Shown: positions 1-7,775 of the stretch, piece after piece
Layout: every line of letters starts with the position of its first letter
How positions within the stretch are numbered: the stretch's first letter is position 1
From: JAGOPB01 sp964606295
GTDB lineage: Bacteria; Patescibacteriota; Minisyncoccia; Phycocordibacterales; UBA9973
Direction of reading: 5' to 3'
Assembly: GCA_964606295.1 (NCBI GenBank)
Contig: CAZSFR010000008.1
Location: 1 to 28,133 of the forward strand
DNA: 28,133 bases
Translations under genes and position numbers: made by a program
Notes under the pieces: generated by a model
Told to the model about the DNA's origin: nothing
What the model saw: the letters and a program-made list of their open reading frames with translations, nothing else
Database searches by the model: none

Positions 1-11
1 AAGATTCCAAT

Positions 12-40
12 TTGGTGAAATGTCAAAAAGGAATTACAAT
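12..40 (+). promoter_or_regulatory. Candidate promoter of the first gene
   Basis: A -35-like TTGGTG (12-17), a 17-nt spacer and TACAAT (35-40) precede the ATG at 49 by 8 nt. This would give a transcript starting at or almost at the ATG, and the same TACAAT hexamer sits before the PrgI gene at 24963. An in-frame TTG at 40 has AAGGA seven bases upstream, but it overlaps the proposed -10, so the two start models exclude each other. Confidence 0.4.
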
Positions 41-48
41 TGACTCAC

Positions 49-1811
49 ATGAATCTCGATAATAAAAAGCCTAAACTCACAATATTAAAAAAAGAGAAAG
101 TTGCAAAAAGGGTGTCAAACCAGCCACGAAGACACGTGGCGTTCATGCAAGACTTTATCAATGCTGATCCGGATACGAAGAAGAAACTTGAAGAAAAAAC
201 CAAAGGACAGCTTCCCAAAATCGATTTTAACAAGCGACCGGAGCCGATACACTTTGAAGAGCATGCAAACTTCAAAGAGGTTGCTCCTGACCCCGAACTC
301 AACCTAGGAGTTGCTGAAGGTTTCAGAGTCGGCAAGATTGTCGTCAAGAACAAAGAAGCTCAGGTCAGAAAAATGAGAAAACTGGAGGTACTTGCAGCAA
401 AAGTGGATCACAAAAAGAACAAAAGCAGTGCTGTGCCTGTCACTGATTATGGCAGTACACACAAAGGAAGACTCATTTCAAATAGCGAGAACGGGACAGT
501 GACAGCTGCGTCATATGAAATTGACGAGTCAAAGTCCAAAGCATTTGTAAATCAACGTGTTGACCGTTTTGCAAGCAAGTCGACGGAGAGAAAGAAAAAC
601 AGAAATGATTTTATGCGTCAGAAGAAACTGGACGAACAGGACGAGTCATTCGCTGATCAGTTTCCTGAAAAGGATGAGGAGGAATCAAAAACGTACACTG
701 AAGGAGAACTACTTCACCAAGGTATCAAAAAGAATAGCTATGAAGTATTTGAGACAGCAGAAGATGAATCCTTAGAAAACAAACAATCACCCCAAGAACT
801 CACCCGAGACGAAGAGCTCCGACATCTCATAGAAGAGCAAGCTCGTGACGCAATCAAAGATAATACGAAAATTCAGACAGTGGATCTCGAGAAAGAGTTT
901 GCAAAAGAAAAAATCGATAAAATACGATTTGATTTCGACAAGATAAATACAACGATGTGGACAGTCGGCTCAATAGATACAGAAAAGAACATTGTTGAGA
1001 TACGCGGAAACGTGCGCAACCCTGAAGGAAAAAAGCTTATCCTTAAAAAGAAGGTTGGGGTACGTGATATTGAGAGACAAAATCCTGGCTTCATGAAGAA
1101 GCATGGTCTCACGAAAGCAGTTTCCGAAAATAAACCAAACGTATTTCAGAGCGTGGTGAATATTTTTAAACCGAAAAAACCAGAGACTGTTCCTCCAGTA
1201 GAACCTGTAAAAAAGCCTGAAATAAAGAAAACGAAAGATGAGNNNNNNNNNNNNNNNNNNNNNNNNNNNNNNNNNNNNNNNNNNNNNNNNNNNNNNNNNN
1301 NNNNNNNNNNNNNNNNNNNNNNNNNNNNNNNNNNNNNNNNNNTGTTCCTCCAGTAGAACCTGTAAAAAAGCCTGAAATAAAGAAAACGAAAGATGAGGCA
1401 GTCAACGAAGACCCAAACATTGTCATGCTCGAAAAGTACGGCAATGAAAAATTCAGAGTTGTTGGCAACAAGAAAAATGAGGTATTGCTTGAGCGAATCA
1501 TAGACGGTAAGCCGGTACGGAAATGGACTCATACAGACAAAATCAAACGCAAAGGCAATGAAGTATTTTTTGAAAAGTTGAAGCAGATAACAAAGACGAC
1601 AGAAGAGGAGTCAAAAATGAACATTTCCCAAAACGAGAGACTCACTGATGTACTCAAGGAAATAGATGTAGTCCCCAAGAAGGATGCTCCAAGATCAAAG
1701 AAAAATAGAAAAGAAGTTGTCAAAGCGATACAACCTAAAAAATTCGAAACGAAATCTGTTAATGAAAAGGATGAAAAAATAAAAAATTTACTCGATGATC
1801 TTGGAATATAA
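49..1811 (+). CDS. Large charged hypothetical protein, interrupted by an assembly gap
   Basis: I do not recognise this family. The frame is open from ATG 49 (or TTG 40) to the 100-N gap at 1243, and resumes after the gap in the frame that ends at TAA 1809-1811. If the exact 55-bp duplication flanking the gap is collapsed, both halves join in frame into one protein of about 535-538 residues, so I treat them as one gene. The protein is very rich in Lys and Glu, has no signal peptide or membrane segment, and is predicted to be cytoplasmic and largely extended. A Pro/Lys/Glu-rich linker (VPPVEPVKKPEIKK) lies at the gap. Two more ordered segments flank it: one around residues 300-350 with alternating hydrophobic strands (MWTVGSIDTEKNIVEIRG) and one after the gap (KFRVVGNKKNEVLLERI). 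The next gene starts 3 nt after the stop, so the two are probably cotranscribed. Function unknown. Confidence 0.75.
1188..1397 (+). repeat. Exact 55-bp direct duplication flanking the gap
   Basis: Bases 1188-1242 and 1343-1397 are identical over 55 bp, from TGTTCCTCCAGTAG to AAAGATGAG. The copies abut both edges of the gap exactly. 55 is a common assembly k-mer size and is not a multiple of three, which fits an unmerged contig overlap better than a biological tandem repeat. Removing one copy and the N run (155 nt) restores a single open frame. Confidence 0.85.
1243..1342. other. Assembly gap of exactly 100 N
   Basis: A run of exactly 100 N is a conventional placeholder for a gap of unknown size. 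It sits inside a coding region between two identical 55-bp flanks, so its real length is probably zero (an unmerged contig overlap). Confidence 0.95.
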
Positions 1812-1814
1812 AAT

Positions 1815-4800
1815 ATGTCTACACTAGAAAATTTACAAAAAGAATTCAAAACGAAAGAGGATGAATTTTACGAATTAAGGCAGAAGCTTGCGATTGTTAA
1901 CGAGCGTTTAAAAAATATAAAGGATCCTCAGTTTGCGAAACTCAAAGAAGCAAAGATTCTTATCGAGGATAAGCTCGTCGACATGCAAGAAATATTGAAC
2001 GAGGCTGACCGAGAAGCAGAAGGAGCCAGACTAGACGAAAATATCCTTATTGCCAAAGAGGGTTTCAAGGGTGATCCAAAGAAAGATGTTGAGGGATTCA
2101 AACAATTTCAGCTCGACAAGATAAAACGTTTTTTTGAAAACGGTATTGATGACGTTGTTGTTCACGGTAGCGATGCTCGTGACCCAATGACTCGAGAAGC
2201 AATATATGACAAAGACGGCAACAAAATGATGTCGGCGGGCACAGATCAGGACGCGCATACAGCAAATTTGTTTCTTCAAATGGCGCAAACAAAGAAAAAG
2301 TACGGCCTGACATATCAAGAAGTTGCCGGTAGCGCACACGCGGGCATTCAACATGGCAAAACAACGTTCGTCCAAAAGGGTGAACAATACAAGAGAACAG
2401 TGGAGGATTGGGGAAAAGTATTCCTCCACATTGATACTGGTGGCAAAAAGGGCGTCTCTATCAATTTCGATGCCAAAACTGGCGCGACAAACATCATCAT
2501 CGACCATCACGTTGCAAAATTGCTCTCCGAGAATACCTCTGGCGGAGAGCTCACCCTCGAACTTTTGAAAAAACTCGGCATGATCAAGCCTGAGCCATGG
2601 ATGGAAGCGTATACGAAATTTAATACAGAGTATGACAATTATTCGTTTGACCTGACCAAAGAGGACTTGAGAGAAAAGTTCTGGAAGACACCCCGTGGAC
2701 TGATGAAGGTTATTCCTCGAGAAAGAATGATAGAGTTTTTCAAAGAAGGGAAAGATCCCGATACAGCATTTACTGACGCAGAACTCGACTCAATAATGAT
2801 AGAGAAAAAAAAGCAGGACGGAACAATAGAGAGCAGAAAACTTAGCGATATCGCCGAAGCACAAAAGAAGCATTTAGAGTACTCCAGAGACCTCGTTGCT
2901 GCTGGAGAAATCGAGGCAATCGTTGAAGGAATCACTTCATACAAAGATGAGCTTGGAATCATTTCATTCAACACAGTCAAATCCAAAACATATCCGGATG
3001 GTAGCGTAAAGGATACAAACAATGCCGCAGAAGGCGGACTCGTCGTCAAAGCACTTGGCATACAAACATTTATAAAATTCTGGGAAAACGGAGGTGGATT
3101 CTTCCTTACATCAACCAAAGACATTACACCATATTTCAATAGCATCAAAGATAAAATTCCGGGAATGAAGTTGATACGCGGTAAGATGATTGTTTATTCT
3201 GCGGCGAATTTCGTCGATCCAAAAGGGCTTGACGAAGTAATCTACCGCAAAAACACAAAAGAGAGGTTCTTGAAAAGCAAAACCGACCCGAGAGTTTTTG
3301 CGGAAATGAAAAAAAATGCGACGCGCGAAATACAACAAAATTATTTCATACAAAAAAATCCAATCAAGATCAAAAAAGAAGAGCTCTTGAAAGCGATGGG
3401 TCTCATAGAAGAACATGCTTACGAAAATCTCCCCGAAGAGAAGCTCACTCGCATGGGATTCGGACTCAAGAGATTGCTCAGAGACGCAAAGGATTCTGGC
3501 GACAAAGTCCGCGAGGAGAAGGTTGCGAAAGCACTCGCGCTCATCGAGACAGCGCATGGAAAACTCTCTGGTGCGGAAGACACACCCGAAGAGATAAAGA
3601 AGGTCGCAGAAGAAATGCGTGCATCATTGAACGAGACGAAGCTATTTATACAAACAGTTGAGACCGATCTCGCAGAAGCGAAAGAAATGCGTGAGCGATA
3701 TGAGGCGATAATTGCAGAGGAAGAAACTGAACCGGTTGTTGATGACGAGAAAAATATAGAAAATGATAAAGAAATGGAAGCAGATGTTGACTCAAACCTT
3801 TCAGACAGGAAATTAAACTCACCTGAAGGACATATTGATTCAGGAAAGATTGAAATTGCAAAACTGCCTTCAGAAATTGTAGAACAATTTAAGGGTGAAG
3901 ATCATGAAGTCTATATTAATAATCCTGAACTACAAGGAACTCTCTTGGCTCGAGAGGGAAAATATTTATTCCGTGCGATACAGGGAAGAATGTTTACTAT
4001 CGCGAAGGTTGGAGAATTTTATCTTCCATTTTATATATCAAGCGCAGAAACTAGTGGAAAAAATCAGGGTGAGTGGTATCCATTTTTCGGGTATACAGGA
4101 AACTGGCTTGTCAAAGGAGATGTCGGAAAAAAAGGAAAGATGGAATATTCGGATAAAATCACTGAAATTCAAAATCTTCTCAACAAAAACTTCAAAATTC
4201 CAGCAAAATATCTAGACCAATTCGGGGAAATGGCGGTTGGAGGCGATAGGTATTTGAAAGATAGAGACGCGGATGGTAAACTCGTTCCAAATCCAGACAG
4301 AGAGGTAATTTTCGATATTAACACTGTCGCAGAATATGAGTCTTGGTTTGTAGAAAAAGAAAATAGACACACAACTGATCTTGAAGAAACTGAATGGGTA
4401 CAACAAAAGACGGGATTTTATCCGACTGGTGTTGTCAACAAAACAGGAGACTACTCAGCAACAAATTGGAGGGCAAATGTTATTGCACTCACAGAAGGTA
4501 CAGCCAAAGTTACAAAAAAGAAAGCTGAGAAAGTGAAGAAGGCTCCGAGTAGTAGAAAAAGTAAAAAAACTGTCGCGGATACTGTTGACCCAAATGATAC
4601 AAAGAATACCCCTGATACGGTTATTGAACCAGTCAGTACCTCCTCTACTTCCGCTGAAGATATTTTGACTTCATGGGATACGGCTGATGTTGAAAAATTC
4701 AAGATATATCAAAGCAACATAATAATGGGAGAAAAGAGAGGCGCGGTTGAGAAATTGTTTGCTATCAACAATAAGACAAAGGAAATAGTTCCTACCAACG

Positions 4801-4982
4801 ATGACTGGAAGTACTCGACAGGCAATAGAAAAGATTTTATTTACTATTTCGATAGCCTGTTTGATATCAAAAACGTCGTCTGGACGAAAGGCATGCAACT
4901 CTCTGACCTCGACGTCGTTCCTGCAAAGATGAACCCTGACGGCACAGTCACGAAAGGCAAGATCACGCTGAAGACGAAGTAG
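1815..4982 (+). CDS. 1055-residue protein with a divergent DHH-phosphoesterase-like region
   Basis: Residues 1-75 are predicted coiled coil. Residues 113-235 carry a series that looks like a degenerate DHH superfamily catalytic core: VVVHGSDARD (114-123), a DQDAH segment (144-148), HIDTGG (205-210) and IIIDHHV ending at 233. It is followed by SGGELTLELLKKLG, similar to the helix after the DHH motif in RecJ/GdpP/NrnA-type enzymes. A Gly-rich stretch WENGGGFFLTSTKD near 423-436 could correspond to a DHHA1-like substrate-binding part. Known DHH enzymes are Mn-dependent phosphodiesterases acting on oligonucleotides, cyclic dinucleotides or single-stranded DNA; membership here is my inference. Residues of about 530-660 are helical. 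The C-terminal third has a folded segment (about 690-890), a Lys/Ser linker and a last domain of unknown type. There is no signal peptide, so it is probably cytoplasmic. It begins 3 nt after the previous stop with no clear Shine-Dalgarno. Confidence 0.7.
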   Translation: MSTLENLQKEFKTKEDEFYELRQKLAIVNERLKNIKDPQFAKLKEAKILIEDKLVDMQEILNEADREAEGARLDENILIAKEGFKGDPKKDVEGFKQFQLDKIKRFFENGIDDVVVHGSDARDPMTREAIYDKDGNKMMSAGTDQDAHTANLFLQMAQTKKKYGLTYQEVAGSAHAGIQHGKTTFVQKGEQYKRTVEDWGKVFLHIDTGGKKGVSINFDAKTGATNIIIDHHVAKLLSENTSGGELTLELLKKLGMIKPEPWMEAYTKFNTEYDNYSFDLTKEDLREKFWKTPRGLMKVIPRERMIEFFKEGKDPDTAFTDAELDSIMIEKKKQDGTIESRKLSDIAEAQKKHLEYSRDLVAAGEIEAIVEGITSYKDELGIISFNTVKSKTYPDGSVKDTNNAAEGGLVVKALGIQTFIKFWENGGGFFLTSTKDITPYFNSIKDKIPGMKLIRGKMIVYSAANFVDPKGLDEVIYRKNTKERFLKSKTDPRVFAEMKKNATREIQQNYFIQKNPIKIKKEELLKAMGLIEEHAYENLPEEKLTRMGFGLKRLLRDAKDSGDKVREEKVAKALALIETAHGKLSGAEDTPEEIKKVAEEMRASLNETKLFIQTVETDLAEAKEMRERYEAIIAEEETEPVVDDEKNIENDKEMEADVDSNLSDRKLNSPEGHIDSGKIEIAKLPSEIVEQFKGEDHEVYINNPELQGTLLAREGKYLFRAIQGRMFTIAKVGEFYLPFYISSAETSGKNQGEWYPFFGYTGNWLVKGDVGKKGKMEYSDKITEIQNLLNKNFKIPAKYLDQFGEMAVGGDRYLKDRDADGKLVPNPDREVIFDINTVAEYESWFVEKENRHTTDLEETEWVQQKTGFYPTGVVNKTGDYSATNWRANVIALTEGTAKVTKKKAEKVKKAPSSRKSKKTVADTVDPNDTKNTPDTVIEPVSTSSTSAEDILTSWDTADVEKFKIYQSNIIMGEKRGAVEKLFAINNKTKEIVPTNDDWKYSTGNRKDFIYYFDSLFDIKNVVWTKGMQLSDLDVVPAKMNPDGTVTKGKITLKTK

Positions 4983-4988
4983 TGGAAT

Positions 4989-5019
4989 AAAAAACTCCGC
5001 CCGTATTTAATGGGCGGAG
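4989..5019 (-). terminator. Rho-independent terminator for the minus-strand gene
   Basis: CTCCGCCC (4995-5002) and GGGCGGAG (5012-5019) form a perfect 8-bp GC-rich stem with a 9-nt loop. Read on the minus strand, the stem is followed directly by a T-rich run (complement of the A run ending at 4994), and it lies just after the stop at 5039. On the plus strand no T tract follows, so it serves mainly the minus gene. Confidence 0.85.
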
Positions 5020-5038
5020 GGATTAGAAAAAATAAAAA

Positions 5039-6343
5039 TTATTTAGACGTCATGGAGAATGACGTACTATATACTTTCAATACATCTCCGGTGACACCAT
5101 ATGCTGTCACAGTCACAGCATACACAACTCCGGGTCGAAGTAGTTGAAACAAAAAATGTGTCTCTTCTACTTCAGGAAATAGGCTATTCCTGCTCGTTAT
5201 ACTGTCGTTTGCAAGTATATGCACGCTGTAAAAAGACGCATCTGGAACCTCTTCCCAATTTATTACTGTCGCCGATTGCACAGGGTCAAATCTCATACCA
5301 TCAGAGATATTGTAAATCTCTGGTGCATTATCAGCGAGGTCTTGATTCTTTTGTTCAATAGGAGTCATTTTCCTATTTTCAAAAAAACTCACATACATTG
5401 AGTCATCATTAGCTATCGCGACGGGCAATTTGTATACTTCCTTTTCTGTTTCAGTATTCACGACAGATACTACTTCGGGAACAATATTGTGTAGAGACGC
5501 ATCAGTAGTTTGCGAAAGCACGATCGGCATGACGCCTATCACGCTCGTGCTCACCCACAGATTCGCTCTGCGAGAAGCCTCTTGCTTGTCTGCCTTTATC
5601 GTGAAAGTCTGGTCAGACCCTGGAACCGTCATCTCCTTTTCTGATAAATACATTCGGTCATACTCCAGCTTCACAGGCTTTCCGTACATCAAAAGGGTAA
5701 GGTCTTCCTCCTTTTCGAACGTGATTATTTCCGTTTTGAGAACAACAGCTCCCACTTTCAGACTATCGTTGAGTTTTGTGCTGTCGGCTTTTGCGACAAC
5801 CATTCCTGTTTGATAAACATTCTTGAAAAAGAATTGTCCGAAAACGTTTCGCCATATTTTCATAGTGACAGGATAGACAATAGTCTTGCCGGCTGGTATG
5901 TAACCAAATGACCGCTTGTCGTGTATGGGTGTTACTCTATATAATAGAGTGTCGAGAACAGGCGGGCCGTAGTGGGTAATCATGTTTACCTTGAATCCCT
6001 TTTTCATCTTTCCATAACTGTATGTTACGTTTGGTGCAAGAATATGCACCACACCCTTTTCAGCTATATAATTTTCAAACTCTTCGGATTCTTCCGGGAA
6101 TATAGAAACCATCTTTCCGGGAACGAATGTTGTGTCCCCGTTTTTGATTACTAATTGCGAAGCACGGTATTCAACGAGATGAATACTCTTTTCTATAACA
6201 TCTGCTTGTAGATCTCTAGCAAACGATGTTACATCGTGTGCTTCAATGACAAACCAGCTGTCGTCAGCTGATTTGATGGTTTGCGCCTCTGTCTGTGTAA
6301 CAAAAGCAATGCCTACTGGCATTAAAAAAATTTTTATTTTCAT
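5039..6343 (-). CDS. Secreted protein with a C-terminal fibronectin type III-like domain
   Basis: 434 residues. The N-terminus is a signal peptide: MKIK, a hydrophobic core, and a probable cleavage after QTEA near residue 20. No lipobox cysteine or other membrane anchor is visible, so the product is probably exported and soluble or wall-associated. The body is beta-rich with no recognised enzyme motif. The last 85 residues (from about NAPEIYNISDG) look like a fibronectin type III or similar Ig-like module, with alternating strands, a Trp in the B-strand region (ATVINWEEVPDASFY) and a GVVYAVTVTAYG strand. Such modules mediate binding. It is the only clear minus-strand gene in the window and has its own promoter and terminator. 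Its leader of about 35-40 nt contains a purine-rich AAAGAAAG before the ATG, which makes it one of the few genes here with a normal untranslated leader. Confidence 0.75.
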   Translation of the reverse strand: MKIKIFLMPVGIAFVTQTEAQTIKSADDSWFVIEAHDVTSFARDLQADVIEKSIHLVEYRASQLVIKNGDTTFVPGKMVSIFPEESEEFENYIAEKGVVHILAPNVTYSYGKMKKGFKVNMITHYGPPVLDTLLYRVTPIHDKRSFGYIPAGKTIVYPVTMKIWRNVFGQFFFKNVYQTGMVVAKADSTKLNDSLKVGAVVLKTEIITFEKEEDLTLLMYGKPVKLEYDRMYLSEKEMTVPGSDQTFTIKADKQEASRRANLWVSTSVIGVMPIVLSQTTDASLHNIVPEVVSVVNTETEKEVYKLPVAIANDDSMYVSFFENRKMTPIEQKNQDLADNAPEIYNISDGMRFDPVQSATVINWEEVPDASFYSVHILANDSITSRNSLFPEVEETHFLFQLLRPGVVYAVTVTAYGVTGDVLKVYSTSFSMTSK

Positions 6344-6384
6344 ACTTTCTTTTTTTTAAGAAATTAGTTTCTATGTTCGGCGCA

Positions 6385-6413
6385 ACTATATCAGGACTTT
6401 TTGTGCATGTCAA
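6385..6413 (-). promoter_or_regulatory. Near-consensus sigma70-type promoter for the secreted protein
   Basis: On the minus strand TTGACA (6413-6408), a 17-nt spacer and TATAGT (6390-6385) match the housekeeping consensus in 11 of 12 bases. Predicted transcription start is near 6378, giving a leader of about 35 nt to the ATG at 6343. Confidence 0.8.
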
Positions 6414-6443
6414 CAGAACCCAATATTATTAGAGTATCCTATT

Positions 6444-6471
6444 TTGTCAGTAATGAAAAAAGATATATGAT
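6444..6471 (+). promoter_or_regulatory. Promoter of the L,D-transpeptidase pair
   Basis: TTGTCA (6444-6449), a 16-nt spacer and TATGAT (6466-6471). Predicted start near 6478, leaving a leader of about 15 nt with no Shine-Dalgarno before the ATG at 6493. It lies back to back with the minus-strand promoter at 6385-6413. Confidence 0.55.
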
Positions 6472-6492
6472 AGAGATACTTCTCCATACCCT

Positions 6493-7767
6493 ATGGCAAC
6501 CGAAACACTGACACCAGCAAATGAAGAACTGTTGAAATCGCTCACATCATACATGGGAGTTTTGGTCGAGCAAACCGATGGACTCAAAGTGAAGCTTGCG
6601 GAGCAAGAAAAAAAACAGGCTGAGGATCAAAAGCGTATTGATGTGCTCAGACTCGAATTCGATGTACTCAAAGAGAGGGCGGTAGAACTACAGAGTGAAA
6701 AAGATGCGAGCGACAATCTCGACGTTGCGGAAGCTAACGAGATTGAAGTTGTGTCTTCCAAAGAATTCGTCGATGATGCCGTCGATCAAGAGTTTGATGA
6801 ATTCGCAGATATTCTCTTTGATGCTATGGAGGAGGACGAGAAGAACTCGAAGAAGCTTGGCAAGATTTCGTGGCTCAAACAGAAAGTGTCTGCGAATCTC
6901 TCTGGCGCAAACATGAGTAAAAAGCTCAAGAAGATCATTCCCAAAATATCAGGCAGTCTTCTGAAAAAGGGGATAGTCATCACGTCTTTGCTTCTTGCAA
7001 CGCCAAAAGATACTGGTGGTGTTTTCGAACCTATGACGGACAATCAAGAATTTAAGGAGTGGCAACTAGAGGAAGAGACTCGTGACAATACAAAAAATGA
7101 GACGGCTCCAGTCATTGCAGATTTCGATTTCTACAACTCGTTGCCCGAGAATGGCAAGGCAATCTATCGCTTTGAAGCGTTCGGGGAAAAGAAAGAAGAT
7201 CACAAATCGTATATCATTGCAGACAAGTATACAGCGACTGTCTATGTGGTCAGTGCTGACAATGTTATGGTCAAGAGTTTTCCTGCACTTTTCGGTGCAG
7301 CAAGTGGTGAATCGCTTCACACATCGTCACTGGATACCAAATACCCAGGACCAGGCGCAACCACTCCGCAAGGAATGTACGAAATGACTCGCAACCCAGA
7401 TTTGATAGCGGATCATGATCTCGATGTCTACGGCGGAAAGTTTTTCATTCTCAAAAATACGACAAATGAAAATGGTGTGTACATGGGCATGCACCGAACA
7501 GCAAATATGAATCCGCAGAATTTCCAAGACAGAGTGGAATCTCTCTATTCAGCAACACCAACAGACAACAAACAGTCGTGGACATGTACGAACATATTGG
7601 AAAAAGATTTTGATCAATATATTGCACCATACTTTGACGACGATAAAGAAAGTTATATGATATACATACTTCCTGACAACCCATACGAAGCATTTCGATT
7701 TGAGAATCCCTATGAAACAACGCCCAATCGCGTGCGCGGGCCACTTGCAGGATTAGATCAGAACTAA
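6493..7767 (+). CDS. L,D-transpeptidase (YkuD) family protein with atypical active site
   Basis: 424 residues: an N-terminal coiled coil and acidic region (1-155), a hydrophobic stretch (about 157-172, KKGIVITSLLLAT) that may be a membrane or signal anchor, then a C-terminal YkuD-like domain (about 225-405). YkuD enzymes form 3-3 peptidoglycan cross-links or attach proteins to peptidoglycan through a Cys thioester. Visible landmarks are YIIADKYTATVYVV, GATTPQGMYEM, MHR with His334, and SWTCTNI with Cys365. The usual S-x-G-C has Thr in place of Gly, but the His-to-Cys spacing is close to that of the downstream paralogue (30 against 27 residues between). The downstream gene is a paralogue aligning along its whole length (coiled coil, hydrophobic stretch, YkuD domain) and starts 8 nt after this stop, so they form an operon. 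It acts outside the membrane if the hydrophobic stretch is an anchor. Confidence 0.8.
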   Translation: MATETLTPANEELLKSLTSYMGVLVEQTDGLKVKLAEQEKKQAEDQKRIDVLRLEFDVLKERAVELQSEKDASDNLDVAEANEIEVVSSKEFVDDAVDQEFDEFADILFDAMEEDEKNSKKLGKISWLKQKVSANLSGANMSKKLKKIIPKISGSLLKKGIVITSLLLATPKDTGGVFEPMTDNQEFKEWQLEEETRDNTKNETAPVIADFDFYNSLPENGKAIYRFEAFGEKKEDHKSYIIADKYTATVYVVSADNVMVKSFPALFGAASGESLHTSSLDTKYPGPGATTPQGMYEMTRNPDLIADHDLDVYGGKFFILKNTTNENGVYMGMHRTANMNPQNFQDRVESLYSATPTDNKQSWTCTNILEKDFDQYIAPYFDDDKESYMIYILPDNPYEAFRFENPYETTPNRVRGPLAGLDQN

Positions 7768-7775
7768 ATCTCCAT

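Noticed and set aside
40..48. TTG start for the first gene with AAGGA seven bases before it.
   Set aside because: Kept as an alternative only: other genes here rarely use Shine-Dalgarno, and the TACAAT at 35-40 favours the ATG at 49.
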